Below are positions 23,272 through 32,539 of a stretch of 46,252 nt of DNA, in pieces. This stretch comes from an uncultured Eubacteriaceae bacterium (GTDB lineage Bacteria > Bacillota > Clostridia > Lachnospirales > CAG-274). The notes under the pieces are model-generated. The model searched no databases and was not told where the DNA came from. It worked only from the letters and a program-made list of their open reading frames with translations. The stretch lies in NCBI GenBank assembly GCA_947167715.1, contig CAMVJD010000022.1, forward strand, positions 1 to 46,252. The letters run 5' to 3'. The position numbers and the translations under genes are program-made. Within the stretch, counting starts at the first letter, position 1. Every line of letters starts with the position of its first letter.

Positions 23272-25773
23272 TTAGCTTGCTTTGTTTAAAATTGCTATTA
23301 CATCAAGCATATCATACCTGCCGTCATTATTCATATCGGCACGTTTGTATTGTTCTTCGGTGAACTCTTGTTTGCCCGTCAGATGTTTTAAATATACTGC
23401 GGCATCAGTTTTGTTTACCGTTCCGTTAAGATCGATATCGCCTTTATCCGTGAAAGGCAATCTTACGGTAAGTGTACCGTTTGCATTGTATGTTGGCGTC
23501 AGCAGTTTGTCATTTATTGTTACGGAAGTATTTTCATCAAAACGATAGTTTGTATATGGCGTGAGCGTTATTTCTGCAATATAACCTTTATCGGTGCTTG
23601 TCCAAGCTACGGTATTGGAATATTTTACCGTTCTCGCTATTGCCATGGTCGAATATAAGGCATCCGGAGTAATGCCATCCGTGGTCTCGTCCAATGTTCT
23701 GTTTACCGTATCAATGTATATCCCGCCCTCCGGTGCAGGTACTTGATATGTAAAATAAAACCTTGTATGGGTGCTTGTATCCGTTTCGGTCATTCTTACA
23801 GCCGATACGGTACCGCCTTTAACATTTCCTACATAGCAATTGACCGTATCCGCAAGCTCATATCCGTCTTGAGTATCTATATCAAAACAAATTTCAAAAT
23901 TCTCGTTTAAATAGATCTCGGTATTACTCAACTCTTTTTTAAACATAGTCCATTTGACATTGCTTGCACTTATGTGGCGGTCATCTGCGGTCATATTTCG
24001 GAATTCTTCAACATTATGCCCATGCACCGCGTTTTCAAAGCCGTCTATTTCCACATATATCGAGTTTATTTTTTTGCTTTTCCAAACGGCAGTCAATGTT
24101 ATATCGCGGCCAAAATTATAGGTATATTTTTCTCCGGGATAATAATACTTATTATCTGCGGAGCAAAGCCATTTATCAAACAATTTACTGCTGTCCGGCG
24201 AGGTAAAGTTACATTCATCCCAAGTGTATTCAAGTCCGCTTGTTTTTTTGATCTGATCCATCGTTCCGCTGCCGCCGCCGCTGTTAAAGCTGATCGTGTA
24301 GGTGTACCAAACAGCAAAAAGACGGCTGTCTAAATAATCGTTCTCTCCGTTTCCCCAGTAAGCCCTTATTTTATAAAGCTGTGAACCATAATAATTTGTA
24401 TACGGGGGCAGGTAAACACTTGTTGCTGTTGCGGAAAGCTCCCTGTAAAAATTATTGTTATATATGACCTGAAGTTTTTTCGGGTTGAAGTTTGTTTTAA
24501 AGGTTATAATTGCGGTCGAATTTGGTGCAGCACCTCTGCCTATCGGAGCGGAAGTGAATTTTATATCCGTGCTTAGAGCAATATTAAACTCCTCGCTGTC
24601 AATGGAATAATAACTGTAATTTCCGCTGTCATTCCACCATGCCCTGATTTGGTACGGTGTGTTTGAGGGCGGTAATGTTGTGCTTTTTATATCTCCCGTA
24701 AGGGTCTTGACTATTTCCCCGTTTTGTATTACATCAACTCTTTTTTGAGTGAAATCTGTCTGCCAGCTTACAGAGCATTCTTCGCCAATGTTTGCGCTGC
24801 CGCTTGCAGGCTGCTTTGTAAATGCGGTACTTGATTTAAGTATTTTAAATGTATTGCTTTCAATATAGTCATCCGAATTATAGTATACCCTTATCTTCTT
24901 TTCAAATTCGGAAGGATAGCCGTATACATATCTTTTGTCGGAATATACGCTGTAATTATATGTTTGTTCGGGAAATGCCGATCCCTCGGAGCCCGAAGAT
25001 GAAACAAGCGTTACCTTTACGGGATAAAAATTCACATCATAAAAAGCAGATGTTGCCATATTCGGAAGTCCGTATACATCGGAAGGCTGCAAGATAAATT
25101 TCGGCGTGGCTGTTATCTGAAACGGTGCGCTGTCTATATATTCGGTCGCCGTATAGTATGCCCTTATCCCATAAACATAATCGGATGTATAAACCGTTGC
25201 AGATTCGGCCGTTGCAGTCAATTTTTGATGCTGACTGCCGTTTCGCATCAAATACTGTTTAACGGGAGTAAAATTTGTTTCCCAATAAACGGTTTTACTG
25301 CCCGACAAACCCAAAACCTCACTTTGCGGCGAGATCTCAAATTCGGGCTCGTATTCTTTTATGAGGAAATCTTCACTTGTCACATACTCGGTCGAATTAT
25401 AATAAGCATAAACACTATACCTATACCAGCCTGTACCGGTATAGGTATTGGCAGGAAGAGCAAAACTCATTGTTTTTGCAGTGTCCTCTATAGTGTATTT
25501 TTCCGCAGAGCCTTCTTTGATAATGACCTTTGTCGGCTTAAATGTCGTTGTCCAAGTGACTGTGTACTTTGCGTTCTTGACGACCTGACCGTCCTCGGGC
25601 TGAACCGTAAATCCGTATGTATCAGCAAATACCAAAGTCTGCACAAGCATAACCACCATAAATGCCGTGATAACAGCAAAAATTGCCCGTATTTTAAGGC
25701 TTTGCCTTTGCGGTATCCCCATTTTATTTCTAAAAGCGGCTGTTTTAGAGAGGTTTAATAATTTTTTTTGCAC
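23272..25773 (-). CDS. Secreted dockerin protein with tandem Ig-like modules
   Basis: 833 residues. A long basic N-region precedes a hydrophobic signal segment ending LVQTLVFA (about residue 50). Then come five tandem beta-sandwich modules of about 90-95 residues (about 52-485), each with a pattern like VTWTTTFKPTKVIIKEG ... YRYSVYAYYNSTEYV, i.e. Ig-like repeats. One InlB B-repeat follows (ISFNSGGGSGTMDQI ... LFDKWLCSADN), then an unassigned beta-rich domain (about 565-765) and a C-terminal type I dockerin (GDIDLNGTVNKTDAAVYLKH; ADMNNDGRYDMLDVIAILNK). No enzyme domain is seen, so a binding or spacer role in a cell-surface or cellulosomal complex is likely. The start is GTG at 25771-25773 with AGGGG upstream; the next in-frame ATG is codon 18. 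Confidence 0.85.
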   Translation of the reverse strand: MQKKLLNLSKTAAFRNKMGIPQRQSLKIRAIFAVITAFMVVMLVQTLVFADTYGFTVQPEDGQVVKNAKYTVTWTTTFKPTKVIIKEGSAEKYTIEDTAKTMSFALPANTYTGTGWYRYSVYAYYNSTEYVTSEDFLIKEYEPEFEISPQSEVLGLSGSKTVYWETNFTPVKQYLMRNGSQHQKLTATAESATVYTSDYVYGIRAYYTATEYIDSAPFQITATPKFILQPSDVYGLPNMATSAFYDVNFYPVKVTLVSSSGSEGSAFPEQTYNYSVYSDKRYVYGYPSEFEKKIRVYYNSDDYIESNTFKILKSSTAFTKQPASGSANIGEECSVSWQTDFTQKRVDVIQNGEIVKTLTGDIKSTTLPPSNTPYQIRAWWNDSGNYSYYSIDSEEFNIALSTDIKFTSAPIGRGAAPNSTAIITFKTNFNPKKLQVIYNNNFYRELSATATSVYLPPYTNYYGSQLYKIRAYWGNGENDYLDSRLFAVWYTYTISFNSGGGSGTMDQIKKTSGLEYTWDECNFTSPDSSKLFDKWLCSADNKYYYPGEKYTYNFGRDITLTAVWKSKKINSIYVEIDGFENAVHGHNVEEFRNMTADDRHISASNVKWTMFKKELSNTEIYLNENFEICFDIDTQDGYELADTVNCYVGNVKGGTVSAVRMTETDTSTHTRFYFTYQVPAPEGGIYIDTVNRTLDETTDGITPDALYSTMAIARTVKYSNTVAWTSTDKGYIAEITLTPYTNYRFDENTSVTINDKLLTPTYNANGTLTVRLPFTDKGDIDLNGTVNKTDAAVYLKHLTGKQEFTEEQYKRADMNNDGRYDMLDVIAILNKAS

Positions 25774-25967
25774 AACACTTTCCCCTTTCGTTGGTAGATT
25801 TATTTGTATTTTTATATCTTTTCATAGATACAATATATCAATATACAGTATACCATAATACCCAACAGTAAACAATACCTTATCCGTAAATTTGGGGTGA
25901 ATATTATTTTTATAATAATACAGCACTTGTGCAGGCTGACGAAATTTATAAAACCGTCTGCGGCATA

Positions 25968-25996
25968 GTGACTTTTGTGCTGTTTTGTGATAAAAT
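25968..25996 (+). promoter_or_regulatory. Possible promoter of the LRR-dockerin gene
   Basis: GTGACT (25968-25973), 17-bp spacer, TAAAAT (25991-25996), about 40 bp upstream of the start at 26035. The remainder of the 25774-26034 gap shows nothing else. Confidence 0.45.
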
Positions 25997-26034
25997 ATTC
26001 TGGGGTGTGGGATGCAAACGGAAGAAGGTATACT

Positions 26035-28644
26035 ATGAAAAAATTATTTTTTGTTTTATTGACAGCTCTGTCCGCAGCTTTTATCTTTAACTGCGGCGTT
26101 TATGCAAATGACGGTGCGGCAAGCCGCAATATACACGGCAGCAACTACATAAAATACGGTGTGGTGGTCAGCAGCGATCTTTACGAGAACGGCGGCGGGC
26201 TTGAACGTGTGGAATTTATAGACAACAAGGTCATAATAGAAAAATACTCGCTTGACGGGGAATTTGTTTCGGCAATAAAAGAAATACCCGCTCCGCTGCC
26301 GCTTTACGGCGGCTTTTACAGCGGCGAAAAATATAATTATCTTGTCTTTGGCGCACAAAATATTAATGATGACAACAGCGTTGAGGTGGTAAGGCTTCAA
26401 AAGTATTCAAAAGACTGGCAGCTTTTAAAGGAGTGCCCCATTTACGGCGCAAATACCTTTTACCCCTTTGATGCGGGCTCGGCGCGTATGACCGAGGCGG
26501 GAGGCAAGCTTTATCTTTACACCTGCCACGAAATGTACAAATCGGGTGACGGACTTCATCACCAGTCAAATTTGCAGTTTATTATTGATATTGACAGCTT
26601 TGAAAGCCCGTCAAATCCCTCGTCGCCCTATGCCTCGCACAGCTTTAATCAGTTTATACAAACCGACGGCGAATATATTTATACTATAGACCACGGCGAT
26701 GCCTACCCCCGCTCCGTGGTTATGCGAAAATATGAGGCGGGCAAAACCTCCTACAGCGTAAAAAGCAGCACCGTACTTGGCATAGTCGGCAAATCGGGCG
26801 ACAATTACACGGGCGTATCTGTCGGCGGCTTTGAGCTTTCGGCAAATAATGCGCTTGTTGCAGGCAATACCGTAGAGCAGAACGCCGACACCTTTTCTAC
26901 TGACAAGCAGCGCAATATTTTTATCGGCGTAGCACCAAAGGATATGAGCGCGCCAAGTATAAAAATGCTGACAAACTACACAGCCGATGACGGTGTGTCG
27001 CCGTATACGCCGTATTTGATAAAATTAAGCGATACCCGCTTTTTGGTAATGTGGGAGGAATACAGCAGCCAAAAATATATTACAAAGATCGTGACCATTG
27101 ACGAAAACGGCAATACCATATCAAGTACCCAAAATAAACTGCCGCTTTCACTTTGCAAGCCCGTAAAGGCATCCGACGGATTTTTGCACTGGTATGTTAC
27201 GAATAATACCGCACCGATAACCTATTGGCTTGACCCCGTGACTTACGAGGCGCAGAAGATCCCCGAGGAGGATTGGGAATTTGACACCGATTCAAAGACC
27301 CTTACCATCGGCGGCAAGGGAGAATTGCCGACCGAAAATTTACCCTGGTCGGAGCACTACCCCGAAATAAAGCACCTTGTTATTAAAAAGGGTGTCAGTT
27401 CCATATCAGACAATGCCTTTGAGGGCTGCGCGCTTTTAGAGGATGTCACCCTTTCCGATACCGTATTTTCCGTGGGAGATGCCGCTTTTAAGGACTGTAC
27501 CTCGCTTAAAAGCGTATCTATGTCCGATAAGGTCAATAACATAGGCACCTCCGCATTTTACGGCTGTTCGGCGCTTAAGAGCATCGACCTGCCGCAAAGC
27601 ATTACACAGATAGCCCCCGAGACCTTTCAGGGCTGTTCGGCGCTTGAAAGCATCGATATCCCCGAAAGCGTCACAGACATTGGCGGCTATGCATTCAAGG
27701 ATTGCTCGTCCCTTGTGTCGATAAAGCTGCCGCCGAATTTAACGGCAATAAATAACTATACCTTCTACGGTTGTGAGGCGCTTAAAACCGTTTCTTTCCC
27801 CGAAAGCATAAAAAGCATCGGCTTTTGCTCGTTTGAAAACTGCTCCGCGCTTGAAAGCGTGGATATGCCCCCTACCCTTTCAAGCATATCGGGCGGCGCC
27901 TTTGAAAACTGTTTCTCGCTTAAAAGCATAGTTATACCCGAGGGCGTCAAAAGTATTCAAGGGGACACCTTCCGCGAGGATAAGGCGCTTGAAACGGTCA
28001 TATTTCCAAGCACGCTCACCTCGATAGGCACAAGCTCGTTTTACAACTGCAAGGCCTTGACAAAGGCTGATATTCCCGACAGCGTGCAAAAAATATATTC
28101 GTGGGCATTTTACGGCTGCAAGCTTAAGACCGCAAATATTCCCGACGGTATAACAAGCATAGGCAGCGGCACATTTTACGGCTGCCCGCTGGAGGAAATA
28201 AATATCCCCAATAGTGTAAAAACTATCGGTCAGGCCGCGTTCAGCTATTCAAGGGCAAAATATGTCACCATACCCCCAAGCGTTGAAAGCATAGGCTACC
28301 TTTCGTTTTATATCCCGTCAATGACGGCACTTGCGATACCCGAAAGCGTCAGCTCTATAGACGATTCGGCCATTGTCGTAAATTATAATATCACAATATA
28401 CTGTACAAAGGGCTCAAAGGCAGAGGAATTTGCCGCGGAAAAAAATGTGGCCTATAAGTATGTGGGCGATATGGACGGAGATAAGGAGCTCACCGATAAG
28501 GACGCAAAAGAGATATTGAATTATGCCTCGGGCAGCAAGACCGTAAACGAAAGCGATACGGGCAAACGCGCATTGCTTGACTGCGACTACGACAGGGAAT
28601 GTACGGTTCTTGATGCCATTAAGCATCTTAACAATAAAAAGTAA
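26035..28644 (+). CDS. Secreted beta-propeller-like / BspA-type LRR / dockerin protein
   Basis: 869 residues. The signal peptide (MKKLFFVLLTALSAAFIFN ... GVYA) is about 24 residues. Residues about 30-400 form repeated beta strands typical of a propeller-like domain (YGVVVSSDLYE, LVFGAQNINDDNSVEVVRLQ). From about 415 to 800 there are some fifteen BspA/LRR_5 repeats of about 23 residues (for example IPESVTDIGGYAFKDCSSLV). The C-terminus (about 815-869) is a dockerin with loops DMDGDKELTDKDAKEILNY and DCDYDRECTVLDAIKHL, the second atypical. Probable role: surface adhesion or complex assembly. The ATG at 26035 has AGAAGG 6 bp upstream. A strong terminator follows at 28648-28680. Confidence 0.88.
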   Translation: MKKLFFVLLTALSAAFIFNCGVYANDGAASRNIHGSNYIKYGVVVSSDLYENGGGLERVEFIDNKVIIEKYSLDGEFVSAIKEIPAPLPLYGGFYSGEKYNYLVFGAQNINDDNSVEVVRLQKYSKDWQLLKECPIYGANTFYPFDAGSARMTEAGGKLYLYTCHEMYKSGDGLHHQSNLQFIIDIDSFESPSNPSSPYASHSFNQFIQTDGEYIYTIDHGDAYPRSVVMRKYEAGKTSYSVKSSTVLGIVGKSGDNYTGVSVGGFELSANNALVAGNTVEQNADTFSTDKQRNIFIGVAPKDMSAPSIKMLTNYTADDGVSPYTPYLIKLSDTRFLVMWEEYSSQKYITKIVTIDENGNTISSTQNKLPLSLCKPVKASDGFLHWYVTNNTAPITYWLDPVTYEAQKIPEEDWEFDTDSKTLTIGGKGELPTENLPWSEHYPEIKHLVIKKGVSSISDNAFEGCALLEDVTLSDTVFSVGDAAFKDCTSLKSVSMSDKVNNIGTSAFYGCSALKSIDLPQSITQIAPETFQGCSALESIDIPESVTDIGGYAFKDCSSLVSIKLPPNLTAINNYTFYGCEALKTVSFPESIKSIGFCSFENCSALESVDMPPTLSSISGGAFENCFSLKSIVIPEGVKSIQGDTFREDKALETVIFPSTLTSIGTSSFYNCKALTKADIPDSVQKIYSWAFYGCKLKTANIPDGITSIGSGTFYGCPLEEINIPNSVKTIGQAAFSYSRAKYVTIPPSVESIGYLSFYIPSMTALAIPESVSSIDDSAIVVNYNITIYCTKGSKAEEFAAEKNVAYKYVGDMDGDKELTDKDAKEILNYASGSKTVNESDTGKRALLDCDYDRECTVLDAIKHLNNKK

Positions 28645-28647
28645 TTC

Positions 28648-28680
28648 AAAAAGGCTGTCAGAGCAACTGACAGCCTTTTT
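28648..28680. terminator. Terminator of the LRR-dockerin gene
   Basis: AAAAAGGCTGTCA-GAGCAAC-TGACAGCCTTTTT; strong on the plus strand and nearly symmetric, so it can also act on the minus strand. Confidence 0.92.
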
Positions 28681-28684
28681 AAAC

Positions 28685-28706
28685 CCCCGCCGAAAAAACG
28701 GCGGGG
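28685..28706 (-). terminator. Terminator hairpin of the DUF4914 gene
   Basis: CCCCGCCG/CGGCGGGG stem with a 6-nt loop 8 bp after the stop codon; on the minus strand GTTT follows. It may act together with the adjacent hairpin at 28648-28680. Confidence 0.6.
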
Positions 28707-28714
28707 CATTTTAA

Positions 28715-30616
28715 TTAAAGCTTGGGTATAAAGTTGTAGTAAGTTTCTACATCGGCATCATTCAGGCAAGCCTGGATAATTTCGTGGCCGAGAGGAAGAA
28801 GCTCGGGTGTATCAAACTGCTTAAGCTGTTCCTTAAAGAAATCTGTAAGCATTTTTGCACCGATATCATAGCCCTCATTGCCTACACGACCCTGTGTATT
28901 TACCTGAAGCAAAGGCTTCGGGATAGGTGTACCGTCGATCTTAACGGAACGCGGTGTGTAACCAAGGATGGGACAACGTGCCTCAAGCAGCTGCTCTTTC
29001 TTAAAGTGAGCGCCGCCGCGGCGTGAAAGATACTCTCTTGTAGCCCACTGACCTGCAAAGCCTACCTTAAAGCAGCCAATGTACTGGTTGGGGATAAGGA
29101 TATATCTTGTTCTGGGTGTCTTTAAGATCTGTTCAAGCAAAAGATTTGCCTGATCTACCTTTTTACCCGTAGCAAAAGGCCAGTATGAACCAACGCCCTC
29201 ACTCTTCATGCTCATAGCAGAGCCGCTGTTGTCAATGATAGAGGGGTTTGCGTAGCCACGGGGAGCAACCAGTCTCCAAAGCCATGCAAGTGCAGGCGGA
29301 AGAACGTGGAACATACCTATAATACCGTAGTTGGGGTTTTCTCTTGTTGTAGGTGGAGTACGAACACCAAAGCTTCGTACATCTACCTCCACAGCGCCCT
29401 CGACAATATTGTTCTTTATCTTACGGGGTAAGATAAGACGGGGATTGGGACAGGGAACGCCGGGTGAATCCTCTTCGTGATCCCAGATAAGGCAGGTTGC
29501 ACCGGGCTCTGCATGGATATTGATAAATACCAGCGGCTCCTTGGGGTGGATAGTTGCCTTTTCCGTTTCGGGCTCCGTGCCGTACTGGTCGATGTGGTTT
29601 ACGCGCAGGAACCAGCCTGTCTCCGCGTCGCATACAACAAGCTTGCCGCTGTCGTTCTGGAGCGAGGGATGTGCCATAGCCATATCGTCCGTAACGGGGT
29701 TAAGTGTTGAGGTATCTGCAATGGTTACCTTGACCTCCTCACCCGTGAATGTATTTGTAGCAAGCAAAAGCGAACCGTCGTCCTCGCGGTGGAAGGGCTC
29801 TGTCATTTCGGACTTGCCGCCGCCGGATGCACCCTCGTGCATAATGGTAAGCTCAAGCTCGTAGGGTGTTACTATCTTAACTGTGGAAGCATGGAGTGTT
29901 ACCCAGCCCTCCTCTTCACCGATATCAAGCAAAATGGAGTAAACACCCTTCTTTGCCGAGGGACCGGGATAAAGGTTGTAGCTGAAAACTTCCTGCATAT
30001 CGTAAAGTCTGTTATGTACAACTATCTGCTTGCCGTCGTAATGAGTGTGACGGAAAGAAGGTGCAACATAAATAACAGCCTTTGGCTTAAACTTGTTAGG
30101 CATCTTGCTTGCGGGGATAAAGCCCTGAAGCTCTGCAAGTGTTGCCGCAAAGAACGCCGCATTTGTGGGTATAAGCGCAAGCGAGGGATAACCAAGCTTC
30201 ATATCCTCGTTGCCCGAATAGAAGGGCAGCACGATAATGCTTTCCTGATTTTTGAACCACTCGAATGTTTCGTTTCTGATACCGTCGAAGGGTATGCCAA
30301 AACGCTCCAGATGTGTGGGCTTGTCAGTGGGAAGATCGTCTGCGATGACCATTGCGTTGGGATCGCGGCGTCTTATTGTGATATCGTCATAGTTGATAGC
30401 GATACCGTTTTTACATTTTACGACCGTTGCCTCGCGGATGACCTTGTCGCCAATATCGAAATTAACGTCCCATGTCATATTGTCCTTGCCGCCGAGAGAC
30501 AGCTCAAAAAGCTGCTCCTTGGACTCGGGAACGATTATCTCGGCATTGCCGTTTTTAATAATATCGCTGAGCGACTGAGGCAGTACCATTTTTTTGATAA
30601 CGTCTTTAGAGTTCAT
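28715..30616 (-). CDS. DUF4914 family protein, PEP-carboxykinase-like P-loop
   Basis: 633 residues, full length for DUF4914. The middle contains a P-loop-like GASGGGKSEM (about residue 275) like the kinase-1 motif of phosphoenolpyruvate carboxykinase, with nearby ILLDIGEEEGWVTLHAS and LLLATNTFTGEEV, and later TRYILIPNQYIGCFKVGF. It resembles ATP- or GTP-using PEPCK in size and fold cues, but the reaction is not established. AAGGAGGAG lies 5 bp before the ATG at 30614-30616; an upstream ATG at 30658 has no such signal. Monocistronic: it ends at the hairpins at 28648-28706. Upstream (30617-30842) is AT-rich with no clear promoter. Rich use of preferred codons suggests good expression (impression only). 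Confidence 0.8.
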   Translation of the reverse strand: MNSKDVIKKMVLPQSLSDIIKNGNAEIIVPESKEQLFELSLGGKDNMTWDVNFDIGDKVIREATVVKCKNGIAINYDDITIRRRDPNAMVIADDLPTDKPTHLERFGIPFDGIRNETFEWFKNQESIIVLPFYSGNEDMKLGYPSLALIPTNAAFFAATLAELQGFIPASKMPNKFKPKAVIYVAPSFRHTHYDGKQIVVHNRLYDMQEVFSYNLYPGPSAKKGVYSILLDIGEEEGWVTLHASTVKIVTPYELELTIMHEGASGGGKSEMTEPFHREDDGSLLLATNTFTGEEVKVTIADTSTLNPVTDDMAMAHPSLQNDSGKLVVCDAETGWFLRVNHIDQYGTEPETEKATIHPKEPLVFINIHAEPGATCLIWDHEEDSPGVPCPNPRLILPRKIKNNIVEGAVEVDVRSFGVRTPPTTRENPNYGIIGMFHVLPPALAWLWRLVAPRGYANPSIIDNSGSAMSMKSEGVGSYWPFATGKKVDQANLLLEQILKTPRTRYILIPNQYIGCFKVGFAGQWATREYLSRRGGAHFKKEQLLEARCPILGYTPRSVKIDGTPIPKPLLQVNTQGRVGNEGYDIGAKMLTDFFKEQLKQFDTPELLPLGHEIIQACLNDADVETYYNFIPKL

Positions 30617-30835
30617 TTCGCTCCTCCTTATTTTTGTTATATAATTAACAGTTAACATAAATTAACTTTAACATAGCTTAGGAATTATTTGTTCCATAAA
30701 AAAATCCTAATGTATTAATAATATCACTTTTCAGCCCAAAAAGCAAGACGAAAATCAAAAAATTACAGTTCTGTTTCAATTTTTTTGCAATTACTACAGA
30801 AATATCATATTTTTTGATTTTTTTAAGGCAAAATA

Positions 30836-30866
30836 TACAAAAGCGGGGATGGCTTCCCATCCCCGC
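30836..30866 (-). terminator. Terminator of the rnz / DUF4367 unit
   Basis: GCGGGGATGG-CTTC-CCATCCCCGC, a perfect 10-bp stem; on the minus strand TTTTGTATATTTT follows. Located 40 bp after the stop at 30906. Confidence 0.9.
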
Positions 30867-30905
30867 CGTAGTTTGTTATTAAAATTTGACCCTCGCCGCA
30901 TTTAT

Positions 30906-31601
30906 CTACTTTACATCAATTATTCTTTTTGCAATATCAATAAGCATATCCTGCGGCAAATCTTGATTTCTTACCTGTATCTCGTACTTTATGCCCCCGT
31001 CATACCAGTACACGCAGTCCTTTTTAATTACCTCTTCAAGTGTGTTGCCGTACTCGATCTCCATAGTGCCGTTTTCTATACCCTTTTGTATCGGCTCTAT
31101 CATTTGAAAATCATTTGGCACGCTGTAAAGCCAACGGTTTGCATAGGTAAGCTCTATACCGTTATAATCGCTTGTCTGTACATTTTTGGCAGGTATAGAT
31201 GATGAATAGTCCTCCTGCGACATTTTGGTGCATATTACATTAAAACGCTCGCCCGAGGTGGTCTCGGCAGCCTGATAGTAATAAACTATGCTGTCACGGC
31301 TTATATCGTATTTTGCAAGCACAAAGTGCTCGGAGAGCCTGTCCAGCTGCTTCGGCGAAAAGCCTATTGTCGCTTCAAGGTCGTCGGGCAGCGCCTCGGG
31401 CTCTATCTGTGCAGGCGCAGTATAATCGTTATGGATATTTACTGTCGGCTGCTCCTCTTCAACAATATCGTCCTCGTAGCCGTATTCCTTGCCCTCACCC
31501 TTTGAGGCGTTGTGTACTACCAAAAATCCTCCCGCAGCAATAGCCAAAACTATGCAGACAAGAACTATTTTCATTACCGTATCTTCGTTTTTTGCTTTCA
31601 T
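30906..31601 (-). CDS. Membrane-anchored DUF4367-like protein
   Basis: 231 residues. One N-terminal transmembrane segment (VMKIVLVCIVLAIAAGGFLV, about 9-28), an acidic linker (about 35-70) and an extracytoplasmic domain whose end (KDCVYWYDGGIKYEIQVRNQ ... LIDIAKRII) resembles the DUF4367 domain, a substrate-free beta domain often found in sporulation- or sigma-linked membrane proteins. AGAGGT precedes the ATG at 31599-31601. It follows rnz by 26 bp and shares its terminator, so it is likely the last gene of that transcript. Function unknown. Confidence 0.7.
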   Translation of the reverse strand: MKAKNEDTVMKIVLVCIVLAIAAGGFLVVHNASKGEGKEYGYEDDIVEEEQPTVNIHNDYTAPAQIEPEALPDDLEATIGFSPKQLDRLSEHFVLAKYDISRDSIVYYYQAAETTSGERFNVICTKMSQEDYSSSIPAKNVQTSDYNGIELTYANRWLYSVPNDFQMIEPIQKGIENGTMEIEYGNTLEEVIKKDCVYWYDGGIKYEIQVRNQDLPQDMLIDIAKRIIDVK

Positions 31602-31627
31602 TTTAATTAATACCTCTTTTAAATATA

Positions 31628-32539
31628 CTATCTTTCTTCAAATCTGATAGTTTTAGTAAGTCTGTCATAGCCTACAACAGTATTTGGGAAAATACCGGCG
31701 GCGACATTTAAAAATTCCTCCGGCTCGGTAAGCGCCGGCGAAAAATGCGTCAGCCACAGTTCCTTTGCCTCCGCCGCCTTTGCAATATTCGCAGCCTCGC
31801 TGAAAAGAGAGTGTTTATGCTTTACCGCCTTTTCGTACTTTTCGTCCTCGCCGTAGATACCCTCGTATATCAAAAGGTCGGCGCCCTTAAAAAACTCGGG
31901 CATATCGGCCGTAGGTCGCGTATCCGTGCAGTAGCAAAGCTTGATGCCCTTTCTCGGCTCGCCCAGCACCATATCCCAGGTATAGCTTTTGCCGTCAAGC
32001 TCGATCGTTTCGCCCTTTTGCAGGCGCGACCATGTAGGCTTCGGCAGCCCGAGGCTCTCCGCCTTTTGCGGGTCAAACTTGCCCGCGCGCGGTATATCCA
32101 TGCTATAGCCGTAGCAGGTTATGCGGTGGTCCACCTGCATAGCCCTTACATCAAACTCACTTACGCTTATACTTTCGTATTTATCCTTAAACTCTATATA
32201 ATTTATATCAAACGGAAGCTCCGGCGCAATAAGCCGCAGACCCTCCGCAACCTTTTCTATCCCCTCGGGACCCGCTATGGTAAGCGGCTCCTGCCTGTCG
32301 GAATTGCCAATGGTAAGCAAAAGCCCCGGCAAGCCCGAAATATGGTCGGCATGAAAATGCGTATAGCAAATAAGGTCTATGGTTTTAAAGCCCCAGCCCA
32401 GCATCTTCATTGTCACCTGCGTGCCCTCGCCGCTGTCTATAAGCATCATCCTGCCGCGCTTGCGCAAAAGCAGGCTTGTCAAAAAGCGGTTTGGCAGCGG
32501 CATCATACCTCCCGTGCCCAAAAGTGCAACATCTATCAT
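31628..32539 (-). CDS. rnz: Ribonuclease Z
   Basis: 303 residues, the short-form tRNase Z of the metallo-beta-lactamase fold that trims the 3' trailer of tRNA precursors. Metal ligands are in H61-F-H63-A-D65-H66 (THFHADHISG), with further ligands at CTDTRP and WLTHFSPA. A central exosite region is present (PRAGKFDPQKAESLGLPKP). Several tRNAs in this window lack an encoded CCA, which is when RNase Z is needed. The ATG overlaps the stop of the upstream amidohydrolase by 4 bp (ATGA), so translation is coupled. Confidence 0.95.
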   Translation of the reverse strand: MIDVALLGTGGMMPLPNRFLTSLLLRKRGRMMLIDSGEGTQVTMKMLGWGFKTIDLICYTHFHADHISGLPGLLLTIGNSDRQEPLTIAGPEGIEKVAEGLRLIAPELPFDINYIEFKDKYESISVSEFDVRAMQVDHRITCYGYSMDIPRAGKFDPQKAESLGLPKPTWSRLQKGETIELDGKSYTWDMVLGEPRKGIKLCYCTDTRPTADMPEFFKGADLLIYEGIYGEDEKYEKAVKHKHSLFSEAANIAKAAEAKELWLTHFSPALTEPEEFLNVAAGIFPNTVVGYDRLTKTIRFEER

